NCBI GenBank assembly: GCA_019359315.1
Contig: JAHHHO010000008.1
Location: forward strand, 78,552-142,551
DNA: 64,000 nucleotides
Source of the DNA: Myxacorys californica WJT36-NPBG1
GTDB lineage: Bacteria > Cyanobacteriota > Cyanobacteriia > Leptolyngbyales > Leptolyngbyaceae
Direction of reading: 5' to 3'
Shown here in pieces: positions 9,501-21,488 of the stretch. The position numbers were made by a program, and so were the translations under genes. The notes beneath the pieces are model-generated. The model was not told the DNA's origin, ran no database searches, and was given only the letters and a program-made list of their open reading frames with translations. How positions within the stretch are numbered: position 1 is the stretch's first letter; each line of letters starts with the position of its first letter.

Positions 9501-10502
9501 TCCCGGTTCACCGATCGACTGCGCCGCGATGATGCCCACCGCTTCGCCGATGTCAACCATCTGATTGTGGGCCAAGCTCCAGCCATAGCAGTGCTGACAG
9601 ACCGATCGCGCCGCTTCGCAGGTCAGCGGTGATCGGGCCAATACCTCTTTCACTTTGGCTTTGCCGATCTGCTGAGTCATTTCGTTGGAGATCGCTTCGT
9701 TGCGAGCCACAATGACTTCGCCAGTTTCAGGATGTAGCACATCAGCCGCCGCAACCCGTCCTAACAGCCGATCTTTAAGGGGAATGAGGGTGCGATCGCC
9801 ATCCATCATTGGACGAACCGGAATGCCGCGCTCAGTGCCGCAATCCACCTCACGGATAATCACGTCCTGAGAGACATCGACCAAACGACGAGTGAGATAG
9901 CCAGAGTCTGCTGTTCGCAGGGCTGTATCAACAAGGCCTTTCCGCGCACCATACGAGGAGATGATGTACTCAGTAACGGTCAAGCCCTCCCGGAAGTTGG
10001 TCTTAATCGGTAGGTCAATAATTTCCCCTTGCGGGTTTGCCATCAAACCGCGCATTCCGACTAACTGACGAACTTGGGAAATGTTACCCCGCGCTCCAGA
10101 GAACGCCATCATGTAAACCGAGTTCAAGGGGTCGTTTGACTGGAAGTGACGCACCACTTCATCTTTTAGGTCTTCGCTGGTTCCGTTCCACGTATCGATA
10201 ACTTTCTGGAATCGCTCGACTTCTGTAATTTCGCCGCGCGTGTACTTTTCTTCTGTTTCCCGAATCGTTTCCTCGGCGGCATCTAACAATTGGCGCTTAC
10301 TGGGAGGAATTTGCAAGTCATCGACACTAATCGATACGCCTGCTTTCGTCGCATATCGGAAGCCCAATTCTTTGATCAAATCCGCCATTTGAGCCGTTCG
10401 CGCCGTTCCATAGTGCGTGAACGACCACGAAATCAGGTTTGTCAACTGCTTCTTGTTGATTACCTGATTGCGAAATACTTGCTTTTCTGTTTGCTCTGCC
10501 AT
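6513..10502 (-). CDS. rpoC2: DNA-directed RNA polymerase subunit beta-prime, C-terminal part (beta-double-prime)
   Basis: 1329 residues from the ATG at 10502 ([20 protein letters not shown]); an in-frame start 25 codons earlier lacks family similarity and was not used. It is the cyanobacterial and plastid split half of beta-prime. The [19 protein letters not shown] block (about residues 318-337) is the bridge-helix/trigger-loop region, followed by FHTGG. Between that and the second half of the trigger loop ([17 protein letters not shown], near residue 1015) is the very large insertion of stacked sandwich-barrel hybrid motifs that marks cyanobacterial RpoC2. The C-terminus is strongly acidic, with a run of five Asp near the end. 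Last gene of the rpoB-rpoC1-rpoC2 operon, followed by a strong terminator. Confidence 0.98.
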   Translation of the reverse strand: MAEQTEKQVFRNQVINKKQLTNLISWSFTHYGTARTAQMADLIKELGFRYATKAGVSISVDDLQIPPSKRQLLDAAEETIRETEEKYTRGEITEVERFQKVIDTWNGTSEDLKDEVVRHFQSNDPLNSVYMMAFSGARGNISQVRQLVGMRGLMANPQGEIIDLPIKTNFREGLTVTEYIISSYGARKGLVDTALRTADSGYLTRRLVDVSQDVIIREVDCGTERGIPVRPMMDGDRTLIPLKDRLLGRVAAADVLHPETGEVIVARNEAISNEMTQQIGKAKVKEVLARSPLTCEAARSVCQHCYGWSLAHNQMVDIGEAVGIIAAQSIGEPGTQLTMRTFHTGGVFTGEMARQEKASFAGTIKLPKKLRTRPLRTRHGEDALIVESVGSDLKILLDSKDGQQQTFTVAQGATLLVRDGQHVKAGQILAEVPLTGRGRKTTEKAAKDVASDLAGEVRFADVVPEEKKDRQGNTTRIAQRGGLMWVLSGEVYNLPPGAEPIVKNGDRVVAGGTIAETKVVTENGGIVRLPETSENSKGGREIEIITASVMLDQAKVRVDSNQGRDQYFLETTNNQIFLLKATPGTEVTSGQVVAELVDDRYHTQTGGIIKYSGVEIGKKGKAKQGYEVVKGGTLLWIPEEAHEVNKDISLLMVEDGQYVEAGTEVVKDIFCQSNGVVEVTQKNDILREIVVKPGDLHMIDSLDDVITKGEAVLVNPGQQVMPGLTSEELRYAEYIETPEGPAILLRPVMEFTVPDEPSVPSQESSAEESGRAIRLRAVQRLPYKDGERVKSVEGHDLLRTQLVLEIDQDSALAADIEVVTDTDDPDVNRLQLVILESLVIRRDISADTTQGRTSTQILVQDGDQIAPGAVVARTEIQCKEAGEVQGIRQGAEAIRRILVVREADTVTLEAKGTPSVSPGDLMVAGTDLSPKQPLEDSGQVLRVDGNQVTLRVARPYRVSPGAVLHVDDGDLVQRGDNLVLLIFERTKTGDIIQGLPRIEELLEGRKPKEACVLAKRAGTAQVVYGEDDSVEVKIIDRDGLITEYPLGPGQNVIVSDEQKVLAGERLTDGPANPHELLEVLFQAKSEELGSLDASAFSLREVQTFLVNEVQAVYQSQGIDISDKHIEVVVRQMTSKGRVDDGGDTTMLPGELVELYQIDQVNEAMSITGGAPAQYTPVLLGITKASLNTDSFISAASFQETTRVLTEAAIEGKSDWLRGLKENVIIGRLIPAGTGFNAYEEVGSPDLDPVYDPTIFDDETDFSEMVLDDRTARTYGLDSIEDRPSFSFESFGAAETPDVLEDEGVPSASFSPILDDDDDDLIDDTLDDDL

Positions 10503-10583
10503 CGGTTGCTCGCCTCTAGATTTATGATTTTGGAGTTGGGACTTGGGCTCTAGAAGATACTCTATCCAAAATCCCAATTCGCT

Positions 10584-12458
10584 CTAACCCACTACCGCAT
10601 CCAGAACCGTCTTGTTGTAGATGATGCGTCCTGGCGTAGTCTTGACATATTGAGAGATGAGATTGCCGTCTTGGTCTTCCCGCACCCGACGATAGTTATA
10701 GAGTTTGGTCACGATGCCATCGGGCGATCGCTCTTCCTCAATCACTTCGTTATCGTCAACGTCCATCTCGACCTTGCCGTCAAAGCGAACCCAAACGTAG
10801 GCATGCAAATCAACAATATTCTGCTCGTAGGCATTGATCGCATCGTCTAAACTCGCAAAGTAACGCCCCACGCCTTTAGTGGCTCTGGGGTTTTCGGCGG
10901 TCAGGTAGTAGCAACCCAACACCATATCCTGGCTAGGCGTAATGATCGGACGACCCGTTGCGGGCGAGAGAATGTTATTCGAGGCCAACATCAGGAGCCG
11001 CGCTTCTGACTGAGACTCAATCGAGAGCGGCACGTGAACCGCCATCTGGTCTCCGTCAAAGTCCGCGTTAAACGCAGGACAGACTAAGGGGTGAAGTTGA
11101 ATGGCACGCCCATCGACCAAAATTGGCTCAAAGGCTTGAATCCCGAGACGGTGTAGCGTTGGGGCACGGTTGAGCATCACCGGATGTCCTTCAATCACCT
11201 CTTCGAGGACATCCCACACGGTCGGATCGTTGCGCTGAATCAGCTTCTTCGCGGCTTTGATGTTATTGACCAAGCCTTGACGAATTAAACGGTGAATCAC
11301 GAACGGCTGGAATAGCTCGATCGCCATTTCCTTAGGCAGTCCGCACTGGTGAATCTTGAGTTTCGGACCGACCACAATGACGGAACGTCCCGAGTAGTCA
11401 ACCCGCTTACCCAAGAGGTTTTGACGGAAGCGACCCTGCTTTCCTTCAATAATGTCGGAGAGCGATTTGAGCGGACGATTGTTTGCACCCACCACGGTTC
11501 GACCGCGACGACCGTTATCAATCAGCGCATCCACCGCTTCTTGCAGCATCCGCTTTTCGTTTCGCACAATGATCTCAGGCGCAAGAATCTCTTGCAACCG
11601 AGCTAGACGATTGTTACGGTTAATCACTCGACGATACAAATCGTTCAAGTCAGAGGTAGCAAATCGTCCACCGTCAAGCTGTACCATCGGACGCAAATCA
11701 GGCGGAATCACCGGAATCACATCCAACACCATCCACTCCGGCAGCGATCCAGTGGCAATAAAGTTATCCAAAACCCGCAGTCGCTTGATCAACTTGGCCC
11801 GCTTCTGCCCTTTAGACACCGCAATTTCTTCACGCAGCCGCTCTGCTTCTTCGTCTAAGTTGATGTCCTGTAACAACTGCTTCAGCGCTTCTGCTCCAAT
11901 TCCGACCTCGACTCCAGTCAGTTGAGAATCTTCGCTGTAGAGTTCGTCCTCAATTTCAATCCACTGATCTTCCGTCAGCAGTTGCTTGTAGGTCAAATTC
12001 TCTGCGTTGCCCGGATTCAGCACGACATAAGCGTTGAAGTAGACAATTTGCTCCACATCGCGCAATGGCATATCGAGCAAAATTGCCATGTAGCTGGGAA
12101 TTCCTTTGAGATACCAAACATGTGCCACTGGGGCTGCTAATTTGATAAAGCCCATGCGATGACGGCGAACTCGCGATTCAGTCACTTCTACGCCGCATCG
12201 CTCACACACAATCCCCCGGTGGCGCACGCGCTTGTACTTACCACAGTGGCATTCCCAATCTTTTGCAGGTCCAAAAATGCGCTCACAAAACAAGCCATCC
12301 ATCTCAGGCTTGAGGGTGCGATAATTGATTGTTTCTGGCTTGGTAACTTCGCCTACAACCTGCCCGTTAGGTAAAGTCCGTTCTCCCCATTGACGAATTC
12401 GTTCGGGAGATGCCAGACCGATTTTCACATAGTCAAACCGTTGCTCTAGCTTTGGCAT
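10584..12458 (-). CDS. rpoC1: DNA-directed RNA polymerase subunit gamma (beta-prime N-terminal part)
   Basis: 624 residues, the normal length of cyanobacterial RpoC1. The zinc-binding region [20 protein letters not shown] is near residues 70-90, and the absolutely conserved catalytic motif [15 protein letters not shown], which binds the active-site magnesium, is near residues 461-475. The clamp/lid region ([22 protein letters not shown]) is intact. It lies 88 bases after rpoB and 81 bases before rpoC2 on the same strand. The split of rpoC into rpoC1 and rpoC2 is a hallmark of cyanobacteria and plastids. Confidence 0.98.
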   Translation of the reverse strand: MPKLEQRFDYVKIGLASPERIRQWGERTLPNGQVVGEVTKPETINYRTLKPEMDGLFCERIFGPAKDWECHCGKYKRVRHRGIVCERCGVEVTESRVRRHRMGFIKLAAPVAHVWYLKGIPSYMAILLDMPLRDVEQIVYFNAYVVLNPGNAENLTYKQLLTEDQWIEIEDELYSEDSQLTGVEVGIGAEALKQLLQDINLDEEAERLREEIAVSKGQKRAKLIKRLRVLDNFIATGSLPEWMVLDVIPVIPPDLRPMVQLDGGRFATSDLNDLYRRVINRNNRLARLQEILAPEIIVRNEKRMLQEAVDALIDNGRRGRTVVGANNRPLKSLSDIIEGKQGRFRQNLLGKRVDYSGRSVIVVGPKLKIHQCGLPKEMAIELFQPFVIHRLIRQGLVNNIKAAKKLIQRNDPTVWDVLEEVIEGHPVMLNRAPTLHRLGIQAFEPILVDGRAIQLHPLVCPAFNADFDGDQMAVHVPLSIESQSEARLLMLASNNILSPATGRPIITPSQDMVLGCYYLTAENPRATKGVGRYFASLDDAINAYEQNIVDLHAYVWVRFDGKVEMDVDDNEVIEEERSPDGIVTKLYNYRRVREDQDGNLISQYVKTTPGRIIYNKTVLDAVVG

Positions 12459-12546
12459 CGCATCGTTTCCTTATATTCCGAGTGCAGCGAAAAAGGGGAA
12501 TGAGAAGAAAAGGTGAGGGATAAAAAATTTCATCCCTCATTCCTTC

Positions 12547-15500
12547 CTAGTCTTCGTCGTCTTCTAGAGATTCCCTAGAGATCGACTCATAAGTTGGGCG
12601 AGACGGTGCGCGGCGATTGTTGACATCTGCCATCAGATCAACTTCCATGTCGCTGCTGCTGCCATCGTCCTTGGTTTCAACTTTATGAACAGCAACGTCG
12701 AGACAGAGGGACTGCAACTCTCGCATCAGTACCTTGAACGATTCCGGTGTGCCAGGGCGGGGAATCGCTTTGCCTTTCACGATCGCATTGAGTGCTTCGT
12801 TTCGTCCCTGCATGTCATCAGACTTCACCGTCAGCAATTCTTGCAGCGTATAAGCCGCACCAAATGCTTCGAGTGCCCACACTTCCATTTCTCCAAAGCG
12901 CTGACCGCCTTGCTGAGCCTTACCACCAAGCGGCTGTTGAGTCACGAGCGAGTAAGGGCCTGTTGAGCGAGCGTGAATCTTGTCGTCTACCAGGTGAACC
13001 AGCTTCAGCATGTAGGCTTTACCCACGGTGACAGGACGATCAAACGGATCGCCGGTTCGTCCGTCATACACCTGAATCTTGCCTGCATTATCAGGGTTGT
13101 AGAGCCACTTTCCATCCCGCCCTTCACTTGTCTCAAGCCGTGAATCCCGTGATTCTTGCAGCTTGCCGTGAACGGTTTCTCTCGACTTTTGCTCTCCGTG
13201 CATTTCATCAAAAGGAATAACCTTGAAGCGAGAATCGAGACATTCTGCTGCCCATCCCAGCAAGCACTCGTAGACCTGACCGACGTTCATCCGGCTCGGT
13301 ACGCCAAGAGGATTCAATACAATGTCGATCGGGGTGCCATCGGGCAAGTAAGGCATGTCTTCAATCGGCAAAATCCGAGAAATAATCCCTTTATTGCCGT
13401 GGCGACCTGCCATCTTGTCACCAACTTGAATCTTCCGTTTCTGAGCCACATAGACGCGGACGACCATGTTGGCCCCCGGCGGCAATTCATCACCTTGCTC
13501 ACGAGTAAACACCCGTACATCGACAATGCGACCTTTCTCGCCGTTGGGAACGCGCAGCGAATTGTCTCGCACATCTCGTGCTTTTTCACCAAAGATGGCA
13601 CGCAACAGCTTTTCTTCTGGCGGCTGATCCGATTCTCCTTTCGGAGTCACTTTACCGACGAGAATATCGCCCGATTCGACAAAAGCTCCAATCCGAATAA
13701 TGCCATTCTCATCCAACTGGCGCAGGGAGTCTTCCCCAACGTTCGGAATTTCGCGCGTGATCTCCTCAGGACCAAGTTTGGTTTGACGAGCCTCGATCTC
13801 AAACTTCTCAACGTGGATGGAGGTATAAACATCGTTATAAACCAACCGTTCGCTAATCAGAATGGCGTCCTCGTAGTTGTAGCCTTCCCAGGGCATGTAG
13901 GCCACGAGAATGTTCTGACCAAGGGCGAGTTCACCTCGTTCAGTAGCAGAACCATCTGCCAAGATTTCTCCTGCAACAACCTTGTCACCGACAAAGACGA
14001 TCGGGCGCTGGTTGAGACAAGTATCTTGGTTCGATCGCTGATATTTCTGAAGCGAGTAGCTCAATTCTTTGCCCGAATCTGCGCTACGAACTTTGATAGT
14101 GTTAGCGTCCACATAGGTCACTTCTCCATCAGAGCGACTCACAATGACCATGCCGGAGTCACGCGCTGCTTGTGCTTCTAAGCCCGTTCCCACGAGAGGG
14201 CGCTCAGGGCGCAGTAAAGGAACTGCCTGACGCTGCATGTTCGACCCCATCAGGGCACGGTTTGCATCGTCGTGTTCCAAGAACGGAATCAGCGAGGTTG
14301 CAACAGAAATAATCTGCACGGGTGAAACAGCGACATAGTCTACTTCTTCAGGAGATGCTGTCGTGAAGTCTTGACGATAGCGAACTGCGATCGAGTCACC
14401 AAGAATTTTATTGTCTTCATCGGTGGTGATATCGCCTGCGGCCACCCGCAGATCATCTTCTTCATCCGCCGTCATATAGGCCGGAGCTTGATCTTTTAGC
14501 ACACGCCCGTTTTCGACTTTGTAGAAGGGAGTCTCGATGAATCCGTAGGCATTGACACGGGCGTGAGTTGCCAACGAACCGATTAGACCTGCGTTTGGAC
14601 CTTCAGGCGTTTCGATCGGGCAAATGCGTCCGTAGTGGGACGGGTGAATGTCTCGAACGGCAAATCCTGCCCGTTCACGAGTCAGACCACCGGGACCGAG
14701 AGCGCTAATGCGTCGCTTATGGGTCAATTCCGCTAGCGGATTGGTTTGATCCATAAACTGAGATAACTGCGAAGACCCAAAGAATTCTTTAATCGCCGCA
14801 ACTAGTGGTTTTGGGTTCACTAATGAGGCAGGCGTTAGAGAATCGGAGTCCGAAACAGTCATCCGTTCACGAATGATTCGCTCTAAACGGTTGAGACCAA
14901 CTCGGACTTGGTTTTGTAGCAGTTCACCGACCGACCGGACGCGACGGTTGCCCAAATGATCGATGTCGTCGATCATGCCGATGTCAAACTCTAAGTTGAT
15001 CAAATAGTCGATCGAGGTGAGGATGTCTTGTGGTGTCAGAACGCGAATGGCTTCTGCAACGTTGAGGCGCAATTTCTTATTCAGCTTGTAGCGTCCGACT
15101 TTGCCCAAGTCGTACCGTTTCGGATCAAAGAATCGAGACTCTAATAGCTGAGCGCCGCCATTGACCGTTGGAGGTTCACCCGGACGCAGTTTTCGGTAAA
15201 GCTCTAGCAGCGCTTCTTCTTCACCGTACTGACCTTCTTTCTCAATTGTCTTCTGAAAATATTCAGGGTGACGCAGCGAGTCAAAAATTTCGTTGTCGCT
15301 CAGACCTAGAGCTTTGAGCAGCACCTGAGCCGACAGTTTACGAGTTTTGTCGATCCGCACCCAAACGAGATCATTCTTGTCGGTCTCAAACTTTAGCCAT
15401 GCGCCACGGTTGGGAATTAGGCTCGCATTGTAGGTGCGGCGTCCGTTTTTATCTGTCTCCGACTTGTAGTATACGCCAGGACTACGAACAATCTGATTGA

Positions 15501-15870
15501 CGATGACTCGCTCAGCACCGTTGATAATGAACGTACCGCGATCGGTCATCAGCGGCAGATCGCCAATGAAAACCTCTTGCTCTTTAATTTCTCCAGTTTC
15601 TTTATTAATCAGGCGAGTGGGCACATACATCTGTACCGCATAGGTGCTATCGCGACGTTTCGCTTCATCAACGTCGTATTTCGGGCGCTTCAGCTTATAG
15701 TCTTTTCCAATAAAGTGAAGCTCTAGCTTTCCGGTGTAGTCTGTAATGGGTGAAAAACTATCGAGTTCTTCGATCAAGCCTTCTTCAAGAAACCAACGGA
15801 AGCTCTCCCGTTGAATTTCAACCAAGTCAGGTAGAACAAAAGCGGGGGTGGTGTAGGTCTGCTCAGTCAT
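12547..15870 (-). CDS. rpoB: DNA-directed RNA polymerase subunit beta
   Basis: 1107 residues from the ATG at 15870, chosen because AGAGGAG lies 5 bases before it and because [20 protein letters not shown] is the family N-terminus; a start seven codons upstream lacks this support. Core segments are intact: the rifampicin-pocket region with [26 protein letters not shown] near residue 390, [20 protein letters not shown] near 430, and the C-terminal [19 protein letters not shown] that contacts RpoC1. The rifampicin region shows the wild-type QFMDQTN pattern. First gene of the rpoB-rpoC1-rpoC2 operon. Confidence 0.98.
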   Translation of the reverse strand: MTEQTYTTPAFVLPDLVEIQRESFRWFLEEGLIEELDSFSPITDYTGKLELHFIGKDYKLKRPKYDVDEAKRRDSTYAVQMYVPTRLINKETGEIKEQEVFIGDLPLMTDRGTFIINGAERVIVNQIVRSPGVYYKSETDKNGRRTYNASLIPNRGAWLKFETDKNDLVWVRIDKTRKLSAQVLLKALGLSDNEIFDSLRHPEYFQKTIEKEGQYGEEEALLELYRKLRPGEPPTVNGGAQLLESRFFDPKRYDLGKVGRYKLNKKLRLNVAEAIRVLTPQDILTSIDYLINLEFDIGMIDDIDHLGNRRVRSVGELLQNQVRVGLNRLERIIRERMTVSDSDSLTPASLVNPKPLVAAIKEFFGSSQLSQFMDQTNPLAELTHKRRISALGPGGLTRERAGFAVRDIHPSHYGRICPIETPEGPNAGLIGSLATHARVNAYGFIETPFYKVENGRVLKDQAPAYMTADEEDDLRVAAGDITTDEDNKILGDSIAVRYRQDFTTASPEEVDYVAVSPVQIISVATSLIPFLEHDDANRALMGSNMQRQAVPLLRPERPLVGTGLEAQAARDSGMVIVSRSDGEVTYVDANTIKVRSADSGKELSYSLQKYQRSNQDTCLNQRPIVFVGDKVVAGEILADGSATERGELALGQNILVAYMPWEGYNYEDAILISERLVYNDVYTSIHVEKFEIEARQTKLGPEEITREIPNVGEDSLRQLDENGIIRIGAFVESGDILVGKVTPKGESDQPPEEKLLRAIFGEKARDVRDNSLRVPNGEKGRIVDVRVFTREQGDELPPGANMVVRVYVAQKRKIQVGDKMAGRHGNKGIISRILPIEDMPYLPDGTPIDIVLNPLGVPSRMNVGQVYECLLGWAAECLDSRFKVIPFDEMHGEQKSRETVHGKLQESRDSRLETSEGRDGKWLYNPDNAGKIQVYDGRTGDPFDRPVTVGKAYMLKLVHLVDDKIHARSTGPYSLVTQQPLGGKAQQGGQRFGEMEVWALEAFGAAYTLQELLTVKSDDMQGRNEALNAIVKGKAIPRPGTPESFKVLMRELQSLCLDVAVHKVETKDDGSSSDMEVDLMADVNNRRAPSRPTYESISRESLEDDED

Positions 15871-16261
15871 GCGTCTCCTCTGAAGGGTCACGCCCAGCGC
15901 GAATCCCAGATTTTACGGTATTTGCAAAAATATGTCAATGCAAAAAGTTTGGAGTTCCTAACGAATTCCAAATTTACGAAATATTCGAGTTCAGGTGGTC
16001 AGTAGCCAGGGGAGCCTCCAAGATTTCCAACAAGTTTGGAAGAAAGATGTGAGTTGAGCATCGTCGCCACTGGCACTTGCGAAGCTAATCGCTTTGGAAG
16101 ATCAAGCTTTGATGGAAGAGATAAAGCTAAAAAAACGGTTGGCATTCGGACATTTGGCTGCACTCCTCCCATTATGGCGCAGAATTTACAATTTGTGGGT
16201 TGACGAATCAGGAAACTTATGTGATCAGAGTGTTCGAAATTTCGAACGAGATGCTGTAATT
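15871..16261. other. Intergenic region upstream of rpoB
   Basis: About 390 bases between the end of tatD and rpoB. It holds the leader of rpoB and one perfect 16-bp palindrome (16232-16247). No gene was recognised; a 60-codon frame on the plus strand starting at 16094 has no ribosome site and no family features. The gap suggests that rpoB has its own promoter, although rpsT and tatD precede it on the same strand. Confidence 0.5.
16232..16247. promoter_or_regulatory. Perfect 16-bp palindrome between tatD and rpoB
   Basis: GTTCGAAATTTCGAAC is its own reverse complement. It lies 15 bases past the tatD stop and about 360 bases upstream of rpoB. It could be an operator for a dimeric regulator or part of a 3' end; there is no T-tract in either direction that would make it an ordinary terminator. 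Confidence 0.3.
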
Positions 16262-17053
16262 TTAGGGAGCGGCTAGTCCAAACAAAGCGCAGGCATTTTG
16301 AGTGGTCTGTTCTGCAAGTTGTTCTAGGGGAACGTTGCGCAGCGCTGCCACTTGTTGAGCCACGTACTGAACATAAGAGGGTTCATTTCGCTTTTCTCCT
16401 CGTTTTGGCACTGGCGAGAGGAAGGGACAGTCCGTTTCGATCAAGATGCGATCGCTCGGAACAATCCTAGCCGACTGGTGAATCTGCTTAGCGTTCTTAA
16501 AAGTGACCGTCCCGCTAAAACTGACATACAGCCCCAGATCGAGAAACCACTGAGTTTCTGTTGGCGTGCCGCCCCAGCAGTGCATGACGCCATTCACCGA
16601 TCCGTGATCCTGCCACCATCGCCGCAACACCTCTGCCATCGTTTCGGCAGCATCGCGACAGTGAATAATGACAGGCAAGTTCAGTTGATGCGCGATCGCA
16701 AGGTGGGCTTGAAAGGATTCAATCTGCTGGTCTCGGTTCTCCGCTTTAAAGAAATCCAGCCCCGTTTCACCAAGAGCAACAACCCGCACATCAGATTGAG
16801 CCAATGTCAAAATTTCTTCCTTCGTTGAATCGGGCGACCACTTTTCCTCGACATCGAGTGGATGTAATCCCACCGCAAACGAGAGTTCGGAGAAGCGATC
16901 GGCAAGACTCTGAATGGTTGAAAATTCGGACGGCTCAACACACGAATGAATCAACCGGACAACGCCTGCCTCACGCCAACGAGTCGCGATCGCATCTAGA
17001 TCCGGCTGAAACGCCTCGAAATTAATGTGAACATGGGTGTCAATCAGGTGCAT
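16262..17053 (-). CDS. tatD: TatD-family hydrolase (metal-dependent DNase)
   Basis: 263 residues. All metal-site motifs of the TatD amidohydrolase family are present: DTHVHINF at residues 5-12, GETGLDFF near residue 95, HCRDA near 132, MHCWGG near 157 and TDCPFLSP near 208. TatD enzymes are magnesium-dependent 3'-5' exonucleases linked to DNA repair and RNA turnover. The gene is 63 bases downstream of rpsT on the same strand, an arrangement I recognise as common in cyanobacteria (rpsT-tatD-rpoB), so co-transcription with rpsT is likely. Confidence 0.93.
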   Translation of the reverse strand: MHLIDTHVHINFEAFQPDLDAIATRWREAGVVRLIHSCVEPSEFSTIQSLADRFSELSFAVGLHPLDVEEKWSPDSTKEEILTLAQSDVRVVALGETGLDFFKAENRDQQIESFQAHLAIAHQLNLPVIIHCRDAAETMAEVLRRWWQDHGSVNGVMHCWGGTPTETQWFLDLGLYVSFSGTVTFKNAKQIHQSARIVPSDRILIETDCPFLSPVPKRGEKRNEPSYVQYVAQQVAALRNVPLEQLAEQTTQNACALFGLAAP

Positions 17054-17116
17054 TGGAAACGGGTGTCAAGAAGCAAAGTGTGGAGACGGGCACTTGAAAC
17101 CCAACCCAATCAAAAC

Positions 17117-17431
<315 letters not shown>

Positions 17432-17472
17432 CTACTTAAAATGTAGGTGGATACAAAATCGTCAGATAAAAT

Positions 17473-17481
17473 ACTATAACA
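17473..17481 (-). promoter_or_regulatory. Candidate extended -10 element of rpsT
   Basis: On the minus strand the text reads TGTTATAGT, that is TG-N-TATAGT, an extended -10 shape, about 57 bases before the rpsT ATG. No good -35 hexamer sits at the standard distance. Confidence 0.3.
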
Positions 17482-17645
17482 TCTAGCGCCAGCAATCGCA
17501 TGATCCCCTAAAAATCCGAGTTAGGCTAGACAGCATATCCAGATAAAGCTAGATACAATAGTAGTTGTGGGCTAACTCAGGGCACAACCAAGACCGCTCA
17601 ATTCTTCAGACGAGTTTTTTCTCAAGACGGACACTGCAAAACTCC

Positions 17646-18959
17646 ATGCTGCGAATCATTACTCAGTGGACTGAGGCGAAAGCCGAACTGCGACGGATTT
17701 GCGATCGCACTCATGACGATCAAGTTATGCACAAGGAAGCGACTGTCCGAGAGGTGTTGCAAGCTGTGAAGCGGCAAGGCGATCGGGCAGTGCTAGAGTA
17801 CACCCTAGAGTTTGACCAGCAGCAACTCGCGCCTGAAGATCTGCGGGTGGGTTCTGCTGAAATTGATGCTGCCTATCAGCAGGTGTCTCAAGAGTTTGTT
17901 GAGGCAATTCGGCTAGCAAAACAGCAAATCGAAGCGTTTCATAAGCAGCGTGTGCCCAAAAGTTGGGTTCACTTTGGCGATGACGAAATTGTTTTAGGAA
18001 AGCGTTACACACCTGTGGATCGGGCGGGCTTATACGTCCCAGGCGGAAAAGCGGCGTATCCCAGTACTGTTTTGATGAATGCAGTCCCGGCTAAGGTTGC
18101 TCAGGTTCCGAGAATTGTTATGGTGACGCCTCCCGGAAAAGATAAAACGGTTAACCCCGCCGTTTTAGTTGCGGCACACGAAGCAGGAATTACTGAGATC
18201 TATCGAGTTGGCGGGGCGCAAGCGATAGCTGCCCTTGCCTATGGAACGGAATCAATTCCTAAAGTGGACGTGATTACAGGCCCAGGAAACATTTACGTCA
18301 CGTTGGCAAAAAAATTAGTCTACGGAACAGTTGGCATTGACTCTCTAGCAGGTCCTTCTGAAGTTTTGGTAATTGCTGACCATACGGCAGAGCCAAGCCA
18401 CGTGGCGGCGGATCTATTAGCCCAAGCCGAGCACGATACGATGGCAGCGGCGATTTTGATTACGACGGATGCCACGATCGCCCGGAAGGTGGTGGATGAA
18501 GTGGAGCGGCAGCTAGTTGATCATCCCCGAAAACTGCTGACCGAAAAAGCGATCGCTCACTATGGCTTGATCATCACCGTCGATTCGCTCAAAGCGGCAG
18601 CGGAGCTATCGAATGATTTTGCCCCCGAACATTTAGAACTCGAAGTGGAAGATCCGTGGAGTTTGCTTCAAGACATTCGCCATGCTGGGGCAATTTTCCT
18701 GGGAGATTCGACGCCTGAAGCGGTGGGAGACTATTTAGCCGGACCTAATCACACGTTGCCCACGTCTGGGTCTGCTCGCTATGCCTCTCCGCTTGGTGTC
18801 GAGACATTCTTGAAGCACTCTAGTTTGATTCAATACTCTCCGACGGCTTTGCAGAAGGTGGCGAACGCCGTTGATACGCTGGCAACGGCAGAAGGACTGC
18901 ACTCTCACGCTAATTCTGTGCGGATTCGGATGCGGGGCAATTTGAATCCCGAAGCTTAA
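17646..18959 (+). CDS. hisD: Histidinol dehydrogenase
   Basis: 437 residues from the ATG at 17646 (MLRIITQWTEAKAELRRI); a GTG 27 codons upstream gives an N-terminal extension without family similarity. The enzyme oxidises L-histidinol to L-histidine in two NAD-dependent steps, the end of histidine synthesis. Visible motifs: DRAGLYVPGGKAAYPST near residue 125, GPGNIYVTLAKK near 212, and DSLAGPSEVLVIADH followed by QAEHD near 235-260, where Gln and His bind zinc; a further His in GPNHTLPTSG near 368 is also conserved. The gene is divergent from rpsT; no other his gene is next to it, as usual in cyanobacteria, where his genes are dispersed. Confidence 0.95.
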   Translation: MLRIITQWTEAKAELRRICDRTHDDQVMHKEATVREVLQAVKRQGDRAVLEYTLEFDQQQLAPEDLRVGSAEIDAAYQQVSQEFVEAIRLAKQQIEAFHKQRVPKSWVHFGDDEIVLGKRYTPVDRAGLYVPGGKAAYPSTVLMNAVPAKVAQVPRIVMVTPPGKDKTVNPAVLVAAHEAGITEIYRVGGAQAIAALAYGTESIPKVDVITGPGNIYVTLAKKLVYGTVGIDSLAGPSEVLVIADHTAEPSHVAADLLAQAEHDTMAAAILITTDATIARKVVDEVERQLVDHPRKLLTEKAIAHYGLIITVDSLKAAAELSNDFAPEHLELEVEDPWSLLQDIRHAGAIFLGDSTPEAVGDYLAGPNHTLPTSGSARYASPLGVETFLKHSSLIQYSPTALQKVANAVDTLATAEGLHSHANSVRIRMRGNLNPEA

Positions 18960-19323
18960 CTATTGCACGGGTAGGTGGTCATAAGTGGGGTGGCAGGATC
19001 GCAATGATTTTGACATGTCAATAATTTAGCGATCTACTACAACAAGAATCAGATCAAATCTCGCGATTTTCGCCGCCCTATTTTACTTTGTTGCACGGGA
19101 AGCTACCACATCCTCTTCAGAGTTGAGATGTGTGGAGTGGTTAAAAAGCAGTCAGCTCGTCGCTTCAATCGATCCTTCTTGTGGAGCAATCACGATAAGA
19201 CATCCTTTCTGTTCTCAGTGAATGTTGACTTGGCCTGTCAACGCATTCGTACAAATGTTGATTTAACTATCAACGTTTACGGGCAATATTTACGGGTTTC
19301 TTATCCTCTAACAGATTGAGCGT
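18960..19323. other. Intergenic region between hisD and the XRE remnant
   Basis: About 360 bases without a convincing gene. TTGCACGGG occurs at 18963-18971 and again near 19091, and TGACATGTCA is a 10-bp palindrome near 19010. A 63-codon frame starting at 19128 has no recognisable features. This looks like decayed sequence next to the broken regulator that follows. Confidence 0.4.
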
Positions 19324-19573
19324 ATGGGAAGAGCAGGAAAAGCCCCCAAACAGTGGCAGCATATGAAGTTAGCCAGAATAAATTAGCTGTCGTTTTAGAT
19401 GTAGATCGTGCTGTTGTGAATCGCTGGTTTCACGAGCAAGTCGATTCAAGCGCGGAAACGGTTGCAGATACTGTCAAAGCTTTTATCTTAAAAGTATCGA
19501 TGCTGCTGCTGAAGAATTTATTGAGGTATATCTGGGTAATTCGATGCAAGATGATGGCCCACTGACGATCTAG
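19324..19573 (+). pseudogene. XRE-family helix-turn-helix regulator, frameshifted remnant
   Basis: Three reading frames in succession carry one protein: MGRAGKAPKQ, then EVSQNKLAVVLDVDRAVVNRWFHEQVDSSAET.. (a Cro/XRE helix-turn-helix with the SQNKLAV and VNRWFHE helices), then IDAAAEEFIEVYLGNSMQDDG to a TAG. Together they give one short XRE protein of the kind found in many filamentous cyanobacteria, beginning MGRAGKA. Two frameshifts, near 19350 and near 19490, break it. The text is otherwise well conserved, so the decay appears recent, or the frameshifts could be sequencing errors. Confidence 0.6.
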
Positions 19574-19674
19574 TCGCTTGAACTCCTAAATACTGGTGTA
19601 GAGTCAAGTCAAGAGTTCAACTATTGGCACTAGACAGAATCAGCAAATCAAGGCTCGACGCAGAGAGAGGGCAA

Positions 19675-20214
19675 ATGCTAAATACCATTTTGATTGCTTT
19701 GGATATTCATGCGGATGCTGCGGTTTCTCCGGATTCGCGCTCTGCGCTAACCGCTTCAGAATCTCGTCCTACGTCACTCCATCAGCGCTTGGCAGAGCCG
19801 ACTACGACGAACGCTCTTTCAGATCAACTGCTTGAAACATTGCAGCACCTCCAGCTTCAGCCCAGTACGAAGGTTGTCTTATCGCATATTGTGCCAGCAA
19901 TTGAAAGCGAAGTAGAGATCAGTGCCGATCGCCCTCAAGCAGACTTAGAAAGTTTTCCTTACGCTCAAATAGAGAAACAGCTACAGGCATATCAACAGCA
20001 ACTGCCTTATGAAAGCGATATCGAGATTGTCACGGGTGATCCGATCGAGGAAATTCTGCGATTAGCAAATATTCATAGGGTGGATCTCATCATTATCGGT
20101 AGCCGAGGATTAACAGGAATGCAGAGAATTGTGCTTGGCTCGGTGAGCAGCCAAATTGTGGCAGACGCGCCCTGTTCGGTGTGGGTGGTGAAAGGGATTA
20201 GGGATGAGGGATGA
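19675..20214 (+). CDS. Universal stress protein (UspA family)
   Basis: 179 residues from the ATG at 19675, which has GAGAGAGG just before it and gives the family start MLNTILIALD. The C-terminal ATP-binding motif is clear: VDLIIIGSRGLTGMQRIVLGSVSSQIV near residues 137-163, which matches the G-2x-G-9x-G(S/T) pattern of ATP-binding Usp proteins, followed by CSVWVVK. A region of about 80 residues between the first strand and this domain is longer than in minimal Usp proteins and rich in Ser, Thr and Gln. Role: cytoplasmic stress-related nucleotide-binding protein; no partner can be inferred from its neighbours. Confidence 0.9.
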   Translation: MLNTILIALDIHADAAVSPDSRSALTASESRPTSLHQRLAEPTTTNALSDQLLETLQHLQLQPSTKVVLSHIVPAIESEVEISADRPQADLESFPYAQIEKQLQAYQQQLPYESDIEIVTGDPIEEILRLANIHRVDLIIIGSRGLTGMQRIVLGSVSSQIVADAPCSVWVVKGIRDEG

Positions 20215-20321
20215 AATAGAGTTTCAGCTTTAATTTCTTAACGCTAAAGAGAACCTTAAAACCTCCAAAATCGGCTGTTGCATCCCTCCTTGCGACGCAG
20301 GTCGAAGACCTCCCTTTTGAT

Positions 20322-21488
<1,167 letters not shown>

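Noticed and set aside
13156..14181. 341-codon open frame on the plus strand
   Set aside because: Antisense to rpoB with no family pattern; it follows from the codon use of rpoB.
6513..16000. Possible frameshift splitting rpoC
   Set aside because: Separate rpoC1 and rpoC2 genes are normal in cyanobacteria.
16094..16276. 60-codon frame in the rpoB leader
   Set aside because: No ribosome site, overlaps the tatD stop region, no family.
19128..19319. 63-codon frame before the XRE remnant
   Set aside because: Composition not gene-like and no recognised family.
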